Origin: Afipia massiliensis
GTDB lineage: Bacteria > Pseudomonadota > Alphaproteobacteria > Rhizobiales > Xanthobacteraceae
Assembly (NCBI RefSeq): GCF_001006325.2
Contig: NZ_LBIA02000001.1
Coordinates: forward strand, 2,791,501-2,855,500
Length of the DNA: 64,000 nucleotides
Reading direction: 5' to 3'
In this document: positions 16,743-25,586 of the stretch, in pieces
Layout: each line of letters opens with the position of its first letter
Position numbering within the stretch: the first letter of the stretch is position 1
Made by a program: the position numbers and the translations under genes
Notes under the pieces: model-generated
Told to the model about the DNA's origin: nothing
Seen by the model: the letters and a program-made list of their open reading frames with translations, nothing else
The model's database searches: none

Positions 16743-17975
16743 TCAGTCGTTTTTGCGCTCGTCCGAGATCGCCTTGCCGTCGTTTGGCAGCGAACCCGGT
16801 GCCACGAGGGTGACATTGCCCTGTAGCTTTGTCACGGCACGCAGGGTCGATGCAACCTCATCCCGGAGGGATTCGCCGCTTGACGGGCATTCCGCAGACA
16901 GGGTCATGACATCGACCTCCTTGTCGCGCGTGACGACAAGGCGCAGCCGCCCCAGTTCGGGGTGACGCTTGCCGATTTCGGCGATCTGCTCGGGTCGGAC
17001 GAACATGCCCTTGACCTTGGTGGTCTGGTCGGCGCGGCCCATCCAGCCCTTGATGCGCATATTGGTCCGGCCGCAGGGGCTTTGCCCGGCCAGCACGGCG
17101 CTGAGATCGCCGAGCGCCAGGCGAACCCACGGATGATGCGGATCGAGCGTGGTGACGACGATTTCGCCGACGTCGCCGTCCGCCACCGGCTCACCGGTTC
17201 CCGGGCGCACGATTTCAACAATGATGTTCTCGTTGACCACCAGGCCTTCGCGCGCCGCAGTCTCGTAGGCGACGATGCCGAGGTCGGCGGTGCCGAAGTT
17301 CTGGTAGGCGTCGACGCCGCGCGCCTTCATTTCGTCCTGCAGCGACTTGGGGAATGCCGCGCCCGATACCAGCGCGCGTTTGATCGAGGAGATGTCGCGG
17401 CCGGTCTTGTCCGCCGTGTCGAGCAGGATCTTCAGAAAATCCGGCGTGCCGGAATAGCCGACGGGGCGATAGGTTTCGATCAGCTCAAACTGCTGTTCGG
17501 TGTTGCCGGGACCGCCGGGGATCACGGCGCAGCCGAGCGCGCGGGCGGAGCTATCGAAGATGAAGCCGCCGGGCGTCAGGTGATAGCTGAAGGTGTTGAG
17601 CATGATGTCGCCGGGGCGAAAACCTGCGGCGAACACTGCGCGCGCGCCGCGCCATGGATCGTCGGCGGCGACTTCCGGCTCGAAAATCGGGCCGGGCGAG
17701 GTGAACAGGCGGCCGAACGAACCGCTGGGCTGCGACACGAAGCCGCCGAACGGTGGCGCGGCCTTGTGCAGCGCGGGCAGTTCGGATTTGCGCAGCACCG
17801 GCAGTTTGGCGAGAGCGGCGCGGCTGGTGATGGAGGCGAGGTCGATGCCCTTGAAGCGCTCCGCATAGGCCGGTGCTTTCGCCGCCGCGCGCAGCACGCC
17901 GGGCAGCCGCGCGAACAGGTCGGCGTCGCGCTCGGATGGCGAGCGGGTTTCGAGAGCATCGTAGTGGTCGGTCAT
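16743..17975 (-). CDS. Phenylacetate-CoA ligase-like adenylate-forming protein (PaaK family)
   Basis: A 410-residue protein of the PaaK-like adenylation family. It has the N-terminal YAERFKGIDLASITSRAALAKLPVLRKSEL pattern, an internal GYSGTPDFLKILLDTADKTG region, a YQNFGTADLGIVAYET core, VGEIVVTTLDPHHPWVRLALGDLSAV and the C-terminal MRIKGWMGRADQTTKVKGMFVRPEQI. The usual Ser/Thr-Gly P-loop (SSGTTG) is not present; the equivalent place reads FTSPGPIFEPE. It sits after livF with a family B repeat between, followed by a CoA-transferase. It probably activates an aromatic or other carboxylic acid imported by the ABC transporter, although the altered P-loop makes catalysis uncertain. Confidence 0.85.
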   Translation of the reverse strand: MTDHYDALETRSPSERDADLFARLPGVLRAAAKAPAYAERFKGIDLASITSRAALAKLPVLRKSELPALHKAAPPFGGFVSQPSGSFGRLFTSPGPIFEPEVAADDPWRGARAVFAAGFRPGDIMLNTFSYHLTPGGFIFDSSARALGCAVIPGGPGNTEQQFELIETYRPVGYSGTPDFLKILLDTADKTGRDISSIKRALVSGAAFPKSLQDEMKARGVDAYQNFGTADLGIVAYETAAREGLVVNENIIVEIVRPGTGEPVADGDVGEIVVTTLDPHHPWVRLALGDLSAVLAGQSPCGRTNMRIKGWMGRADQTTKVKGMFVRPEQIAEIGKRHPELGRLRLVVTRDKEVDVMTLSAECPSSGESLRDEVASTLRAVTKLQGNVTLVAPGSLPNDGKAISDERKND

Positions 17976-17991
17976 GGGTAGTCCATATGTT

Positions 17992-18096
17992 CGTCATTGC
18001 GAGGAGCGAAGCGACGAAGCAATCCAGTCTTGCGTCAATTCTCACCGCAAGCTTGTGTGGCCATGGCTGGATTGCTTCGCTGCGCTCGCAATGACG
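17992..18096. repeat. Dispersed palindromic repeat, family B
   Basis: Ends cgtcattgcgagg and gctcgcaatgacg, inner arms gaagcaatccag and ctggattgcttc. It lies between livF and the PaaK-like gene in the same operon. Confidence 0.85.
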
Positions 18097-18103
18097 GATG
18101 TGG

Positions 18104-18943
18104 TTACAGCCAGCGCTTGCGGCGCTTGAAGCTCTTCAGGTTCTTGAAACTCTTGCGCTGGTCGCCCGCGCCGCCGAGATAGAATTCCTTGACGTCCTCG
18201 TTGTCGCGCAGTTCGGCGGCGGTGCCGTCAAGAACGACCTTGCCTTGCTCCATGATGTAACCATGGCTCGCGACGGAGAGCGCCGCGCGCGCATTCTGCT
18301 CCACCAGCAGGATGGTGACGCCGAGGTCGCGGTTGATCTGCTTGATGATACCGAACACTTCCTTGACCAGCAGCGGCGACAGACCCATCGACGGCTCGTC
18401 CATCAGGATCATCTTCGGGCGCGCCATCATCGCGCGGCCGATCGCCAGCATCTGCTGCTCGCCGCCGGAGAGGTAACCGGCAAGGCCGGTGCGTTCCTTG
18501 AGGCGCGGAAAATACTTGTAGACCATGTCGATGTCGTCATCGACGTTCTTGTCGCTGCGGGTGTAAGCGCCGAGCCGCAGGTTTTCCAGCGCGGTCATGT
18601 CCGCGATGATGCGGCGGCCTTCCATCACCTGAAAAATTCCACGGCGTACAATTTTGTCGGGATCGATGCCGTCGATGCGCTCACCGTCGAACACGATCTC
18701 GCCGCGGGTGACTTCGCCGTCCTCGGTCTTGAGCAGGCCGGAGATCGCCTTCAGCGTGGTCGACTTGCCCGCGCCGTTGGCGCCGAGCAGCGCCACGATC
18801 GCGCCCTTCGGCACGTCCATGCTCAGGCCGCGCAGCACGAGGATGACGTTGTCGTAAACGACCTCGATGTTGCGCACGGCCAGCAGCGGCGCGGCTGTTG
18901 CAGCGGGAGCAGGCTTTGCATTGGGTTCAGCGGCTGTTTGCAC
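18104..18943 (-). CDS. Branched-chain amino acid-type ABC transporter ATP-binding protein LivF
   Basis: A 279-residue ABC ATPase. Walker A is GANGAGKST, the Q-loop region is FQVMEGRRI, the signature is LSGGEQQM and Walker B is MILMDEPSMGL. The EGRRI and VEQNARAAL features identify the LivF subgroup. Start: GTG at 18943 with AGGA 8 nt upstream; the open frame further upstream is coded by a family A repeat and is rejected. An Ala/Pro-rich 25-residue leader precedes the ABC domain, and a basic tail (KSFKNLKSFKRRKRWL) is unusual for LivF. It works with LivG, LivH, LivM and the binding protein of the same operon to import an acid or amino acid. Confidence 0.93.
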   Translation of the reverse strand: MQTAAEPNAKPAPAATAAPLLAVRNIEVVYDNVILVLRGLSMDVPKGAIVALLGANGAGKSTTLKAISGLLKTEDGEVTRGEIVFDGERIDGIDPDKIVRRGIFQVMEGRRIIADMTALENLRLGAYTRSDKNVDDDIDMVYKYFPRLKERTGLAGYLSGGEQQMLAIGRAMMARPKMILMDEPSMGLSPLLVKEVFGIIKQINRDLGVTILLVEQNARAALSVASHGYIMEQGKVVLDGTAAELRDNEDVKEFYLGGAGDQRKSFKNLKSFKRRKRWL

Positions 18944-18966
18944 GTCGGTCGTCCTGGGTTTTCTAA

Positions 18967-19090
18967 ACCTCTCCCCGTTTACGGGGAGAGGTCGAAGCCT
19001 GAGCGTAGCGAAGGGTTCGGGTGAGGGGCGATGTTCCGAACGAGACGTGCCCCTCACCCCAACCCTCTCCCCGCAAGCGGGGAGAGGGAG
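18967..19090. repeat. Dispersed palindromic repeat, family A
   Basis: Outer and inner hairpins cctctccccg-ttta-cggggagagg and cctctccccgc-aag-cggggagagg flank a central gtgagggg region. It fills the gap between the binding-protein gene and livF in the operon, a place where a hairpin could uncouple their expression. Confidence 0.88.
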
Positions 19091-19096
19091 CAGAGC

Positions 19097-20377
19097 TTAC
19101 CAGCCGAGCCATTCCTGCTTGCGCGGAAGATCGACGGTCTTCACCTTGTCGAGCTTGATCGCGCCGTTCTTGACGAGATCGCCAACGGACGCGTCGGTCG
19201 CGCCGGACACCTTCATGCGATAGATGTCGACCTTCAGCGTCGGGCGGTGATCCTTCTCGGTCCAGGTCGAAGGATTGCAGACGCCTTCCATGCCGGCCGG
19301 AACCCAATCCTTCTTCTGATAGAAGGCCTTGAGAACGTTCTCGCCGGTTGCGCCGCCGTTCTTGGCGGCCCATTCGACAGCTTCCTTCATGTACATCGCG
19401 GTGCAGACACCCGCGATGTAGTGAACCGGCCGATAGGTGGTGCCGGCGGCGTCGGACATCTTGGAGATCTCCTGCATGGTCTTCATGCCGGGAGCGTTGC
19501 CGCCCCAGGCCACTGCGGTGCGCAGCGGGAACACCACGCCGTCGGCGGCCGCGCCGGCGGCCTTCGCGGCGTTCTCGTCCATGCCCCAGACGTTGCCCAT
19601 GAACTGGACATCGACGCCGGCGGCCTTACAGGCGTTCAGCACCGAGATGTTGGAGCCGGCGGTGTTGCCGAGATAAGCGTAGTTTGCGCCCGAGCTCTTC
19701 AGCGTCAGGCACTGCGCGCTGTAGTCGCCTGGCGTCAGGGCGAACACGATAGCCGGCAGAACCTCGAAGCCGAGTTCGGCAGCGAGCGTTTCTCCGGCGG
19801 CCTTCGGTGCGTTCGGATACGGATGGTTCGCACCCATGTGGACGTACTTCGGCTTACCGGACTTGCCCTTGGCCTTCCAGTCATCGGCGGCCCAGGTCAG
19901 CATGCCGCGCACCGCGTCCGAATAGCTCGGACCGTAGAACAGGTTGTAAGGCGCCGCCTTGCCCTTGCCGCCCGCGCCGGTCGGATCGGACAGTGCCGCC
20001 GAATACGACGCCGACATATCCGGGATCTTGTCCTGGGCAAGGAAGCCGGTGAGGGCTTCGGTATCCGCCGTTCCCCAGCCGATGATCGCGGCGACCTTGT
20101 CGGAGCCGGACCATTTCTTGTACTGCGCGATCGCGCGCGGCACCTGGTAGCCGTAATCCACGGTGTCGATCTTCACCGGCTTGCCGCCGATGCCGCCGTT
20201 CTTGTTGATCCAGGCGTAGGCGTCGGCGACGCCTTGTCCGTACGGTGTTCCGACGTCGGATGTCGCGCCGGAATAATCGGCGAGATGGCCGAGCGAAACC
20301 TGCGCCTGGGCTACGCCGGCGGTGCCGCCGAGCAGCAGGGCGAGTGACGCTGTACTCAATAATTTCGTCATGGTCAT
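19097..20377 (-). CDS. ABC transporter substrate-binding protein, LivK/Leu-Ile-Val-binding type
   Basis: A 426-residue periplasmic binding protein. The signal peptide is MTMTKLLSTASLALLLGGTAGVAQA, with cleavage before QVSLGHL. The mature part begins like type I periplasmic binding folds (LGHLADYSGATSDVGTPYGQGVADAYAWINKNGGIGGKPVKI). GGAGG lies 9 nt before the ATG at 20377; ATG 20371 is possible. It is longer than LivK (~370 residues), as in Bradyrhizobium-type proteins that bind aromatic or other carboxylates rather than amino acids. The acyl-CoA ligase genes of the same operon support an organic acid ligand (inference). Confidence 0.92.
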   Translation of the reverse strand: MTMTKLLSTASLALLLGGTAGVAQAQVSLGHLADYSGATSDVGTPYGQGVADAYAWINKNGGIGGKPVKIDTVDYGYQVPRAIAQYKKWSGSDKVAAIIGWGTADTEALTGFLAQDKIPDMSASYSAALSDPTGAGGKGKAAPYNLFYGPSYSDAVRGMLTWAADDWKAKGKSGKPKYVHMGANHPYPNAPKAAGETLAAELGFEVLPAIVFALTPGDYSAQCLTLKSSGANYAYLGNTAGSNISVLNACKAAGVDVQFMGNVWGMDENAAKAAGAAADGVVFPLRTAVAWGGNAPGMKTMQEISKMSDAAGTTYRPVHYIAGVCTAMYMKEAVEWAAKNGGATGENVLKAFYQKKDWVPAGMEGVCNPSTWTEKDHRPTLKVDIYRMKVSGATDASVGDLVKNGAIKLDKVKTVDLPRKQEWLGW

Positions 20378-20434
20378 AAGCGTAATCCTCCGGTTTCCTC
20401 TCGAGGTCTTCTTATTGTCTGTCCCGTTCCGACC

Positions 20435-21508
20435 TCAATGCGAGAACGGGTAGAGTTTCCAGTAAGCCTTGATTTGCCGCCACCGGTGAGCAAGCCCGTC
20501 CGGCTCGAAGATCAAAAAGATGATGATGATGACGCCGATGGCCATCTCCCGCAAGAATGCGATGTTATTCTTGAGGCCAAGGAACTGATCGATCGTGCTG
20601 CCGCTGAGCGCGGCGCTGAGCCATTCCATCGATTCCGGCAGCAGCACCATGAAGGCGGTGCCGAGCAATGTCCCCATGATCGAGCCGATGCCGCCGATGA
20701 TAATCATGGCGAGGAAGATGATCGAGCGGTCGATGCCGAAACCTTCGTTGGAAACGACCTGATTGTAATGGGCGTAGAGCGCGCCGCCGACGCCGGCGAA
20801 GAATGCCGCCAATCCGAATGAAAGCGTTCGGTACTTGGTAAGGTTGATGCCCATGATCTCGGCGGAGAGATAGTGATCGCGCACCGCCACCAGCGCGCGG
20901 CCGTCGCGCGTCCGCATCAGGTTGGTGACCAGCAGATAACAGACGATGACGTAGGCCAGCACGACGTAGAAATACTGGCGGTCGCCGCGCAGCACCTGGC
21001 CGAAAATCGAGAACGGCTCGGCATGTGCCGGAACGCTGCCGCCGGTGAACCATTCGGCGCGCGAGAAGAAGTCGAGCAGGATGAATTGCGCCGCCAGCGT
21101 CGCGATGGCGAGATAGAGGCCTTTCAGCCGCGCCGCGGGGAGGCCGAAGATCAGGCCGACAAGTGCTGTGACGAGACCCGAGAGCGGAATGGCGAAGAAC
21201 ACCGGGACATGGAGCTTGGTCGAGACATAGGCCGAAGTGAACGCGCCGAAGCCGAAAAAGGCCGCATGGCCGATCGAGATCTGTCCGGTGAAGCCGACCA
21301 CGATGTTGAGGCCGAGCGCAGCGATGCCGAAGATGCCGATCTGGATCAGCAGGCTCAGCGCATATTCGTTCAGCACATAGGGTGCGAAACAGATCAGCAC
21401 GATGCCCACGATCATCGCGTTGCGGCTGGTCGTGGTCGGAAACACCGTAGTATCCGCCGCGTAGGTGGTGCGGTAGTCGCCTGCGGGAAGGAGGGTATGG
21501 CCTGCCAT
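20435..21508 (-). CDS. ABC transporter permease, LivM family
   Basis: A 357-residue inner-membrane permease with about nine hydrophobic segments. The family motifs GLNIVVGFTGQISIGHAAFFGFGAF and MIIIGGIGSIMGTLLGTAFM are clear. It pairs with the LivH-type permease encoded 2 bp upstream (21511-22404) to form the membrane channel for the binding protein encoded 57 bp downstream. The hydrophilic N-terminal ~25 residues (AGDYRTTYAADTTVFP) precede the first membrane segment. Confidence 0.93.
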   Translation of the reverse strand: MAGHTLLPAGDYRTTYAADTTVFPTTTSRNAMIVGIVLICFAPYVLNEYALSLLIQIGIFGIAALGLNIVVGFTGQISIGHAAFFGFGAFTSAYVSTKLHVPVFFAIPLSGLVTALVGLIFGLPAARLKGLYLAIATLAAQFILLDFFSRAEWFTGGSVPAHAEPFSIFGQVLRGDRQYFYVVLAYVIVCYLLVTNLMRTRDGRALVAVRDHYLSAEIMGINLTKYRTLSFGLAAFFAGVGGALYAHYNQVVSNEGFGIDRSIIFLAMIIIGGIGSIMGTLLGTAFMVLLPESMEWLSAALSGSTIDQFLGLKNNIAFLREMAIGVIIIIFLIFEPDGLAHRWRQIKAYWKLYPFSH

Positions 21509-21510
21509 GA

Positions 21511-22404
21511 TCAGATCCGCTCGATGTCTTTGGTGCCGAACAGGCCGTAAGGCTTGATCATGAGGATGATGATGAGCGCGTAGAACGGCGCGATCTCGAA
21601 CAGGTTGCCCCAGTGGAGATATTCGCTGTCGACAAAGTGCGCGACGTTCTCAAGCAGCCCGATGATGATGCCGCCGACCACCGCGCCGCCGACGCTGTCG
21701 AGACCGCCGAGGATTGCCGCCGGAAATACCTTGATGCCGTAGGCCGACAGACCGGCCGAGACGCCGTTGACCACGGCGACGACGACACCGGCGACGGCCG
21801 ACACGGTCGCCGAAATCGCCCATGCCATCGCGAACACGCTTTTCACCGAAATGCCGAGCGACTGCGCGACCTGCTGGTTGAACGCGGTGGCGCGCATGGC
21901 GAGGCCATACTTCGACACCTTGAAGAACCATGCCATGCCCGCCATCATCGCCACCGACACCGCGAGGCTGAGGATGTAGACGGTCTGCACCTGCATCCCG
22001 AGGATGTTGACGAGCTGGGTGTTGAAGATCTTCGGGAACGGCTGAAGGTTGACGCCGAACATCCATTTCATCAGCGCCGAAAATACCGTGGACAGCGCGA
22101 TGGTCACCATGATGACGGAAATGATCGGCTCGCCGATCATCGGGCGCAGGATGATGAGCTGGATCAGGATGCCGAAGATGAACATGAAGACGAGCGTGAT
22201 CGGCATGCCGATCCAGAACGGCACCTGATACTTGGTCAGCAGAAACCAGCAGACCCACGCGCCGATCAGCAGCAACTCGCCCTGCGCGAAGTTCACCACC
22301 TGCGTGGCTTTGTAGATCAGCACGAAGGACATCGCGACGACGCCGTAAAGCGTGCCGACCACGAGGCCGTTGATGAGAAGTTGAACGAGAAGCTGGGTGT
22401 TCAC
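21511..22404 (-). CDS. ABC transporter permease, LivH family
   Basis: A 297-residue permease with eight or so membrane spans. LivH motifs are present: LINGLVVGTLYGVVAMSFVLIYKATQVVNFAQGELLLIGA and the conserved YGIKVFPAAILGGLDSVGGAVVGG. The start is GTG at 22404, overlapping the synthetase stop by 4 bp (GTGA), which points to translational coupling. It works with the LivM-type permease that follows. Confidence 0.93.
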   Translation of the reverse strand: MNTQLLVQLLINGLVVGTLYGVVAMSFVLIYKATQVVNFAQGELLLIGAWVCWFLLTKYQVPFWIGMPITLVFMFIFGILIQLIILRPMIGEPIISVIMVTIALSTVFSALMKWMFGVNLQPFPKIFNTQLVNILGMQVQTVYILSLAVSVAMMAGMAWFFKVSKYGLAMRATAFNQQVAQSLGISVKSVFAMAWAISATVSAVAGVVVAVVNGVSAGLSAYGIKVFPAAILGGLDSVGGAVVGGIIIGLLENVAHFVDSEYLHWGNLFEIAPFYALIIILMIKPYGLFGTKDIERI

Positions 22405-24332
22405 TCGGCGGCCTCCGCCGTCTTGTGTGACGTTCCGAGGTCGATGACCGGCAGGGTGCAGCGGATGCGCTGCGTGGTGCCGTCCTGGAAACGGATCACG
22501 GTGTCGATATCGATGTCCGGCTTGCCGCCGTAGATCGCATTAATGATGTCGGCGTACTTGTCGTTGATCACGGTGCGGCGGACCTTGCGGGTGCGGGTCA
22601 GTTCGCCGTCGTCCGCATCGAGCTCCTTGTAGAGCAGCAGGAACTTGGAGATGCGCTGCGCCGGCGGCAGCGTGGCGTTGACCGCCTCGACTTCCTTGCG
22701 CAACAGCTCGTAGGTTTCCGGGCGCGAGGACAGGTCGGTATAGGTCGTGAAGGAGATCCGGTTTTTTTCGGCCCATTTCGAGACGATGGAGAAGCGGATA
22801 CAGAGCATGGCGGCGAGGTAATCGCGCCCGTCGCCCAGCACCACGGCTTCGGCGACGTAGGGCGAGAACTTCAGCTTGTTCTCGATGTACTGCGGCGAGA
22901 AGCGGTCGCCGCGCGAGGTCTGCGCCATGTCCTTGATGCGGTCGATGACCACAAGCTGCTTCGCCTTGTTGAAGTAGCCGGCATCGCCGGAATGCATCCA
23001 GCCGTCGCGGACTTCTGCAGCGGTGGCGGCTTCATTCTTGTAGTAACCCGAGAACATGTTGGGATGGCGCACCACGATCTCGCCGACGCCGTTGACGTCG
23101 GGATCGCGGATTTCGATCTCGATGGTATTGCCCATGGCAACGCCGGTGGTGTCGGGATCGACGGCCTCAGGCTGATGCAGGGTGAACGCGCCCAGCGTTT
23201 CGGTCTGGCCGTAGAGCGTGCGCAGCGGCACGCCCATGGCGCGGAAGAACTTGAAGGTGTCGGGACCAAGTGCAGCGCCGCCGGTCGCTGCCGACCGCAG
23301 CCGGGTGAACCCGAGACGGTCACGCAGCGCGCGGAACACCAGCGTTTCCGCCACCATCGACGTTTTGCCTGCATCGAGCGCCGACAGCCCGGCCTTCATG
23401 CCGGTTTCATACAGGCTCTGCTTCATCGCGGAGGCGTCCATCACGCGTGCGCGCACGTCGGCGGCGATGGCTTCCCAGATGCGCGGCGCGAACAGAACGA
23501 ACGTCGGCGCGATCTCGCGGAAGTCGTTCATCATGGTGTCGGCCTGCTCGACGAAGTTCACCTTCATCCGGGAGAGCAAGCCTTTTCCGAGCGCGTAGAC
23601 CTGCTCCATGATCCAGGGCAGGGGCAGCACCGAGACGTATTCGTCGTCCGGGCCTTTGGGGTCGAAGGAGAGATACGTCGCGCAATGGCGCAGCACACTG
23701 CCGGCGGTCAGCATCGCCAGCTTCGGGTTCGAAGTGGTACCGGACGTGGTGCAGAGGATGGCGACATCCTCGGTATTGGTGGCATCGACCAGTTGATCGT
23801 AGAGCTGCGGCTCGCGCGCGGCGCGCTCGCGGCCCATCTCCGCGAGCTTGGCGGCATCGATCAGCCGGGGATCGCTGTATTTGCGCATGCCGCGCGGATC
23901 GGAATAGACGATGTGCTTGAGATGCGGGGCGCGGTCGCCAAGTTCAAGCAGCTTGTCGACCTGTTCTTCGTCCTCGGCGAACACGATCTTGGTTTCGCCG
24001 TAGGTCAAAAGATACAAAACTTCCTCGGGCAGCGACTCGCGATACATGCCGAGCGACATACCGCCGATGGCGTGGGCCGCGATTTCCGCCGCCACCCAGT
24101 CCGGACGGTTGTCGCCGATGATGCCGATCACATCGCCGCGCTTGATGCTGAGTTCGACCATGCCCAGCGTGAAATCGCGCACGCGGGTGTGGTAGTCGTT
24201 CCACGAGAAAACGCGCCAGAGACCGAAGTCCTTTTCGCGCAGCGCGATGGCGTTGCCGTGCTCTTTGGCGTTGAGCCGCAGCATCTTGGGATAGGTGTCG
24301 GCCTGTGCGACCCGGCCTGCATAATCCATCAT
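22401..24332 (-). CDS. AMP-binding long-chain acyl-CoA synthetase-like protein (FadD15 type)
   Basis: A 643-residue adenylate-forming enzyme. The P-loop reads LCTTSGTTSNPKLAML (YTSGTTG-PK type), the A5 core is RTLYGQTETLGAF, and the hinge region is DRIKDMAQTSRGDRFSPQYIENKLK, as in long-chain fatty acyl-CoA ligases of the FadD15/FACL class. The enzyme uses ATP to make an acyl-CoA from a carboxylic acid. It lies between livG (ATGA overlap at 24329-24332) and livH (GTGA overlap), so it is translationally coupled to the transporter. The coupling suggests that the imported acid is trapped as a CoA ester; the acid itself is unknown. Confidence 0.92.
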   Translation of the reverse strand: MMDYAGRVAQADTYPKMLRLNAKEHGNAIALREKDFGLWRVFSWNDYHTRVRDFTLGMVELSIKRGDVIGIIGDNRPDWVAAEIAAHAIGGMSLGMYRESLPEEVLYLLTYGETKIVFAEDEEQVDKLLELGDRAPHLKHIVYSDPRGMRKYSDPRLIDAAKLAEMGRERAAREPQLYDQLVDATNTEDVAILCTTSGTTSNPKLAMLTAGSVLRHCATYLSFDPKGPDDEYVSVLPLPWIMEQVYALGKGLLSRMKVNFVEQADTMMNDFREIAPTFVLFAPRIWEAIAADVRARVMDASAMKQSLYETGMKAGLSALDAGKTSMVAETLVFRALRDRLGFTRLRSAATGGAALGPDTFKFFRAMGVPLRTLYGQTETLGAFTLHQPEAVDPDTTGVAMGNTIEIEIRDPDVNGVGEIVVRHPNMFSGYYKNEAATAAEVRDGWMHSGDAGYFNKAKQLVVIDRIKDMAQTSRGDRFSPQYIENKLKFSPYVAEAVVLGDGRDYLAAMLCIRFSIVSKWAEKNRISFTTYTDLSSRPETYELLRKEVEAVNATLPPAQRISKFLLLYKELDADDGELTRTRKVRRTVINDKYADIINAIYGGKPDIDIDTVIRFQDGTTQRIRCTLPVIDLGTSHKTAEAAE

Positions 24333-25150
24333 GCTGTGGCCTCCGCGACGGGATTGGTGTCATCGAGAGCGTCGAGCACTTCGTCTTCTTCGCCGAGATA
24401 GGCCTTGCGGACGTGCGGATCGTCCAGCACATCGGCGGGCAGGCCTTCGGCGATCTTGCGGCCGAAATCCAGCACGGTGACGCGGTGCGAGATGTCCATC
24501 ACCACGCCCATGTCGTGTTCGATCATCATCACCGTCATCCCGTATTCTTCGTTGAGATCGACGATGTAGCGCGCCATGTCTTCCTTCTCCTCGAAGTTCA
24601 TACCGGCCATCGGCTCGTCGAGAAGAATGAGTTTCGGCTCAAGAGCCATGGCGCGCGCGAGTTCAACGCGCTTGCGCAGGCCGTAGGAGAGGGTGCCCGC
24701 GGTCGCCTTGCGCACCGATTGCAGGTCGAGGAAGTCGATGATCTCTTCCACCTTGCGGCGGTGTTCGAGTTCCTCGCGCCGCGCGCCGGTCAGCCAGTAC
24801 AGCGAGCCGGTGATGAAGTTGTTTTTCAAGAGGTGATGCCGGCCGACCATGATGTTGTCGAGCACGGTCATGTGGTGGAACAGCGCGAGATTCTGGAACG
24901 TGCGGCCGATGCCGAGCGCCGCGCGTGCATTCGGCTTGAGGCCGGTGATGTCGCGGTCCTGATAGAAAAGCTGTCCCTCAGTCGGGGTGTAACGGCCGGA
25001 GACACAGTTGACGATCGAGGTCTTGCCGGCGCCGTTGGGGCCGATGATCGAAAACAGTTCGCCTTCCTTGACGCCGAAGCTCACGTCGGTCAGGGCGCGT
25101 ACGCCGCCGAACCGCAGTGAGACCCCCCGCACCTCCAATGCGTAAGCCAC
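24329..25150 (-). CDS. Branched-chain amino acid-type ABC transporter ATP-binding protein LivG
   Basis: A 273-residue ABC ATPase. Walker A is GPNGAGKTS, the signature region is LSYGLRKRVELARAM (LivG-type), and Walker B is LILLDEPMAGMNFEEKEDM, with IEHDMGVVMDISHRV at the switch. Start: GTG at 25150 with GGAGG 6 nt upstream. It is the first gene of the minus-strand operon and is divergent from the Crp-family regulator across 436 bp. Its partner ATPase LivF lies far downstream at 18104-18943, an unusual split within one operon. Confidence 0.93.
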   Translation of the reverse strand: MAYALEVRGVSLRFGGVRALTDVSFGVKEGELFSIIGPNGAGKTSIVNCVSGRYTPTEGQLFYQDRDITGLKPNARAALGIGRTFQNLALFHHMTVLDNIMVGRHHLLKNNFITGSLYWLTGARREELEHRRKVEEIIDFLDLQSVRKATAGTLSYGLRKRVELARAMALEPKLILLDEPMAGMNFEEKEDMARYIVDLNEEYGMTVMMIEHDMGVVMDISHRVTVLDFGRKIAEGLPADVLDDPHVRKAYLGEEDEVLDALDDTNPVAEATA

Positions 25151-25394
25151 TCAAATCCTCCCAGATACGGCGCTTGGCGCGCTCTTTATCTATGGTTCGA
25201 TGCCATGGTCCCGATCCTATACCGGGGGGCCGTGGCAAGCCATTCTACTATGGATGTTTTGCGCCGCAGGACGCATTTGCCGTCGTCGTCCTTACGGCAA
25301 ACCGCGACACTGAAATGTCTTGTGCCTGACAATTCGTTGGGCAATTTCGGTGCGCGCGCGGTATACCAAAGGACATTTTACCGCGTCGCAGCAT

Positions 25395-25470
25395 CCAGTG
25401 GTCCGATTCTAACATTCGCATCCCGTTCCAGCAGGCAATTTTGCGAATGTTAGAATCAAAGGACCACTGG
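25395..25470. repeat. Long palindrome (ccagtggtccgattctaacattcgca type)
   Basis: The arms ccagtggtccgattctaac/attcgca and tgcgaat/gttagaatcaaaggaccactgg are nearly perfect inverse copies around a ~22-nt loop, with a two-base insertion on one side. It looks like a mobile palindromic unit of the kind spread through Bradyrhizobium-group genomes. Confidence 0.85.
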
Positions 25471-25483
25471 CAATTATAGGTTT

Positions 25484-25561
25484 CTAGTGGAGTTTTGGAT
25501 TTGACCTTCGCGTTGCGAACCTGTGGCCGGGGAGTCGCGAAGGTCAAATCTACTCCACTAG
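25484..25561. repeat. Second long palindrome (ctagtggagttttggatttgacc type)
   Basis: The arms ctagtggagt/ttggatttgaccttcgcg and cgcgaaggtcaaatc/tactccactag are inverse copies. It lies 13 bp after the previous palindrome and 25 bp before the regulator ATG. It begins and ends with CTAG. Confidence 0.85.
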
Positions 25562-25586
25562 TGACGTGAGGGGCGGTTAAGACAGC

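Larger units (their letters stand above)
25151..25586. other. Divergent intergenic region with an inverted repeat and two long palindromes
   Basis: The 436-bp gap separates livG and the Crp-family gene. Near livG it has an 8-bp perfect inverted repeat, TTTGCCGT (25276-25283) and ACGGCAAA (25294-25301), a possible regulator site. Two long palindromes, described separately, fill the side next to the regulator. No open frame looks real. Confidence 0.6.

Noticed and set aside
18944-19057. N-terminal extension of livF through 19057
   Set aside because: The extra residues are coded by a family A palindrome; GTG 18943 has a good ribosome site.
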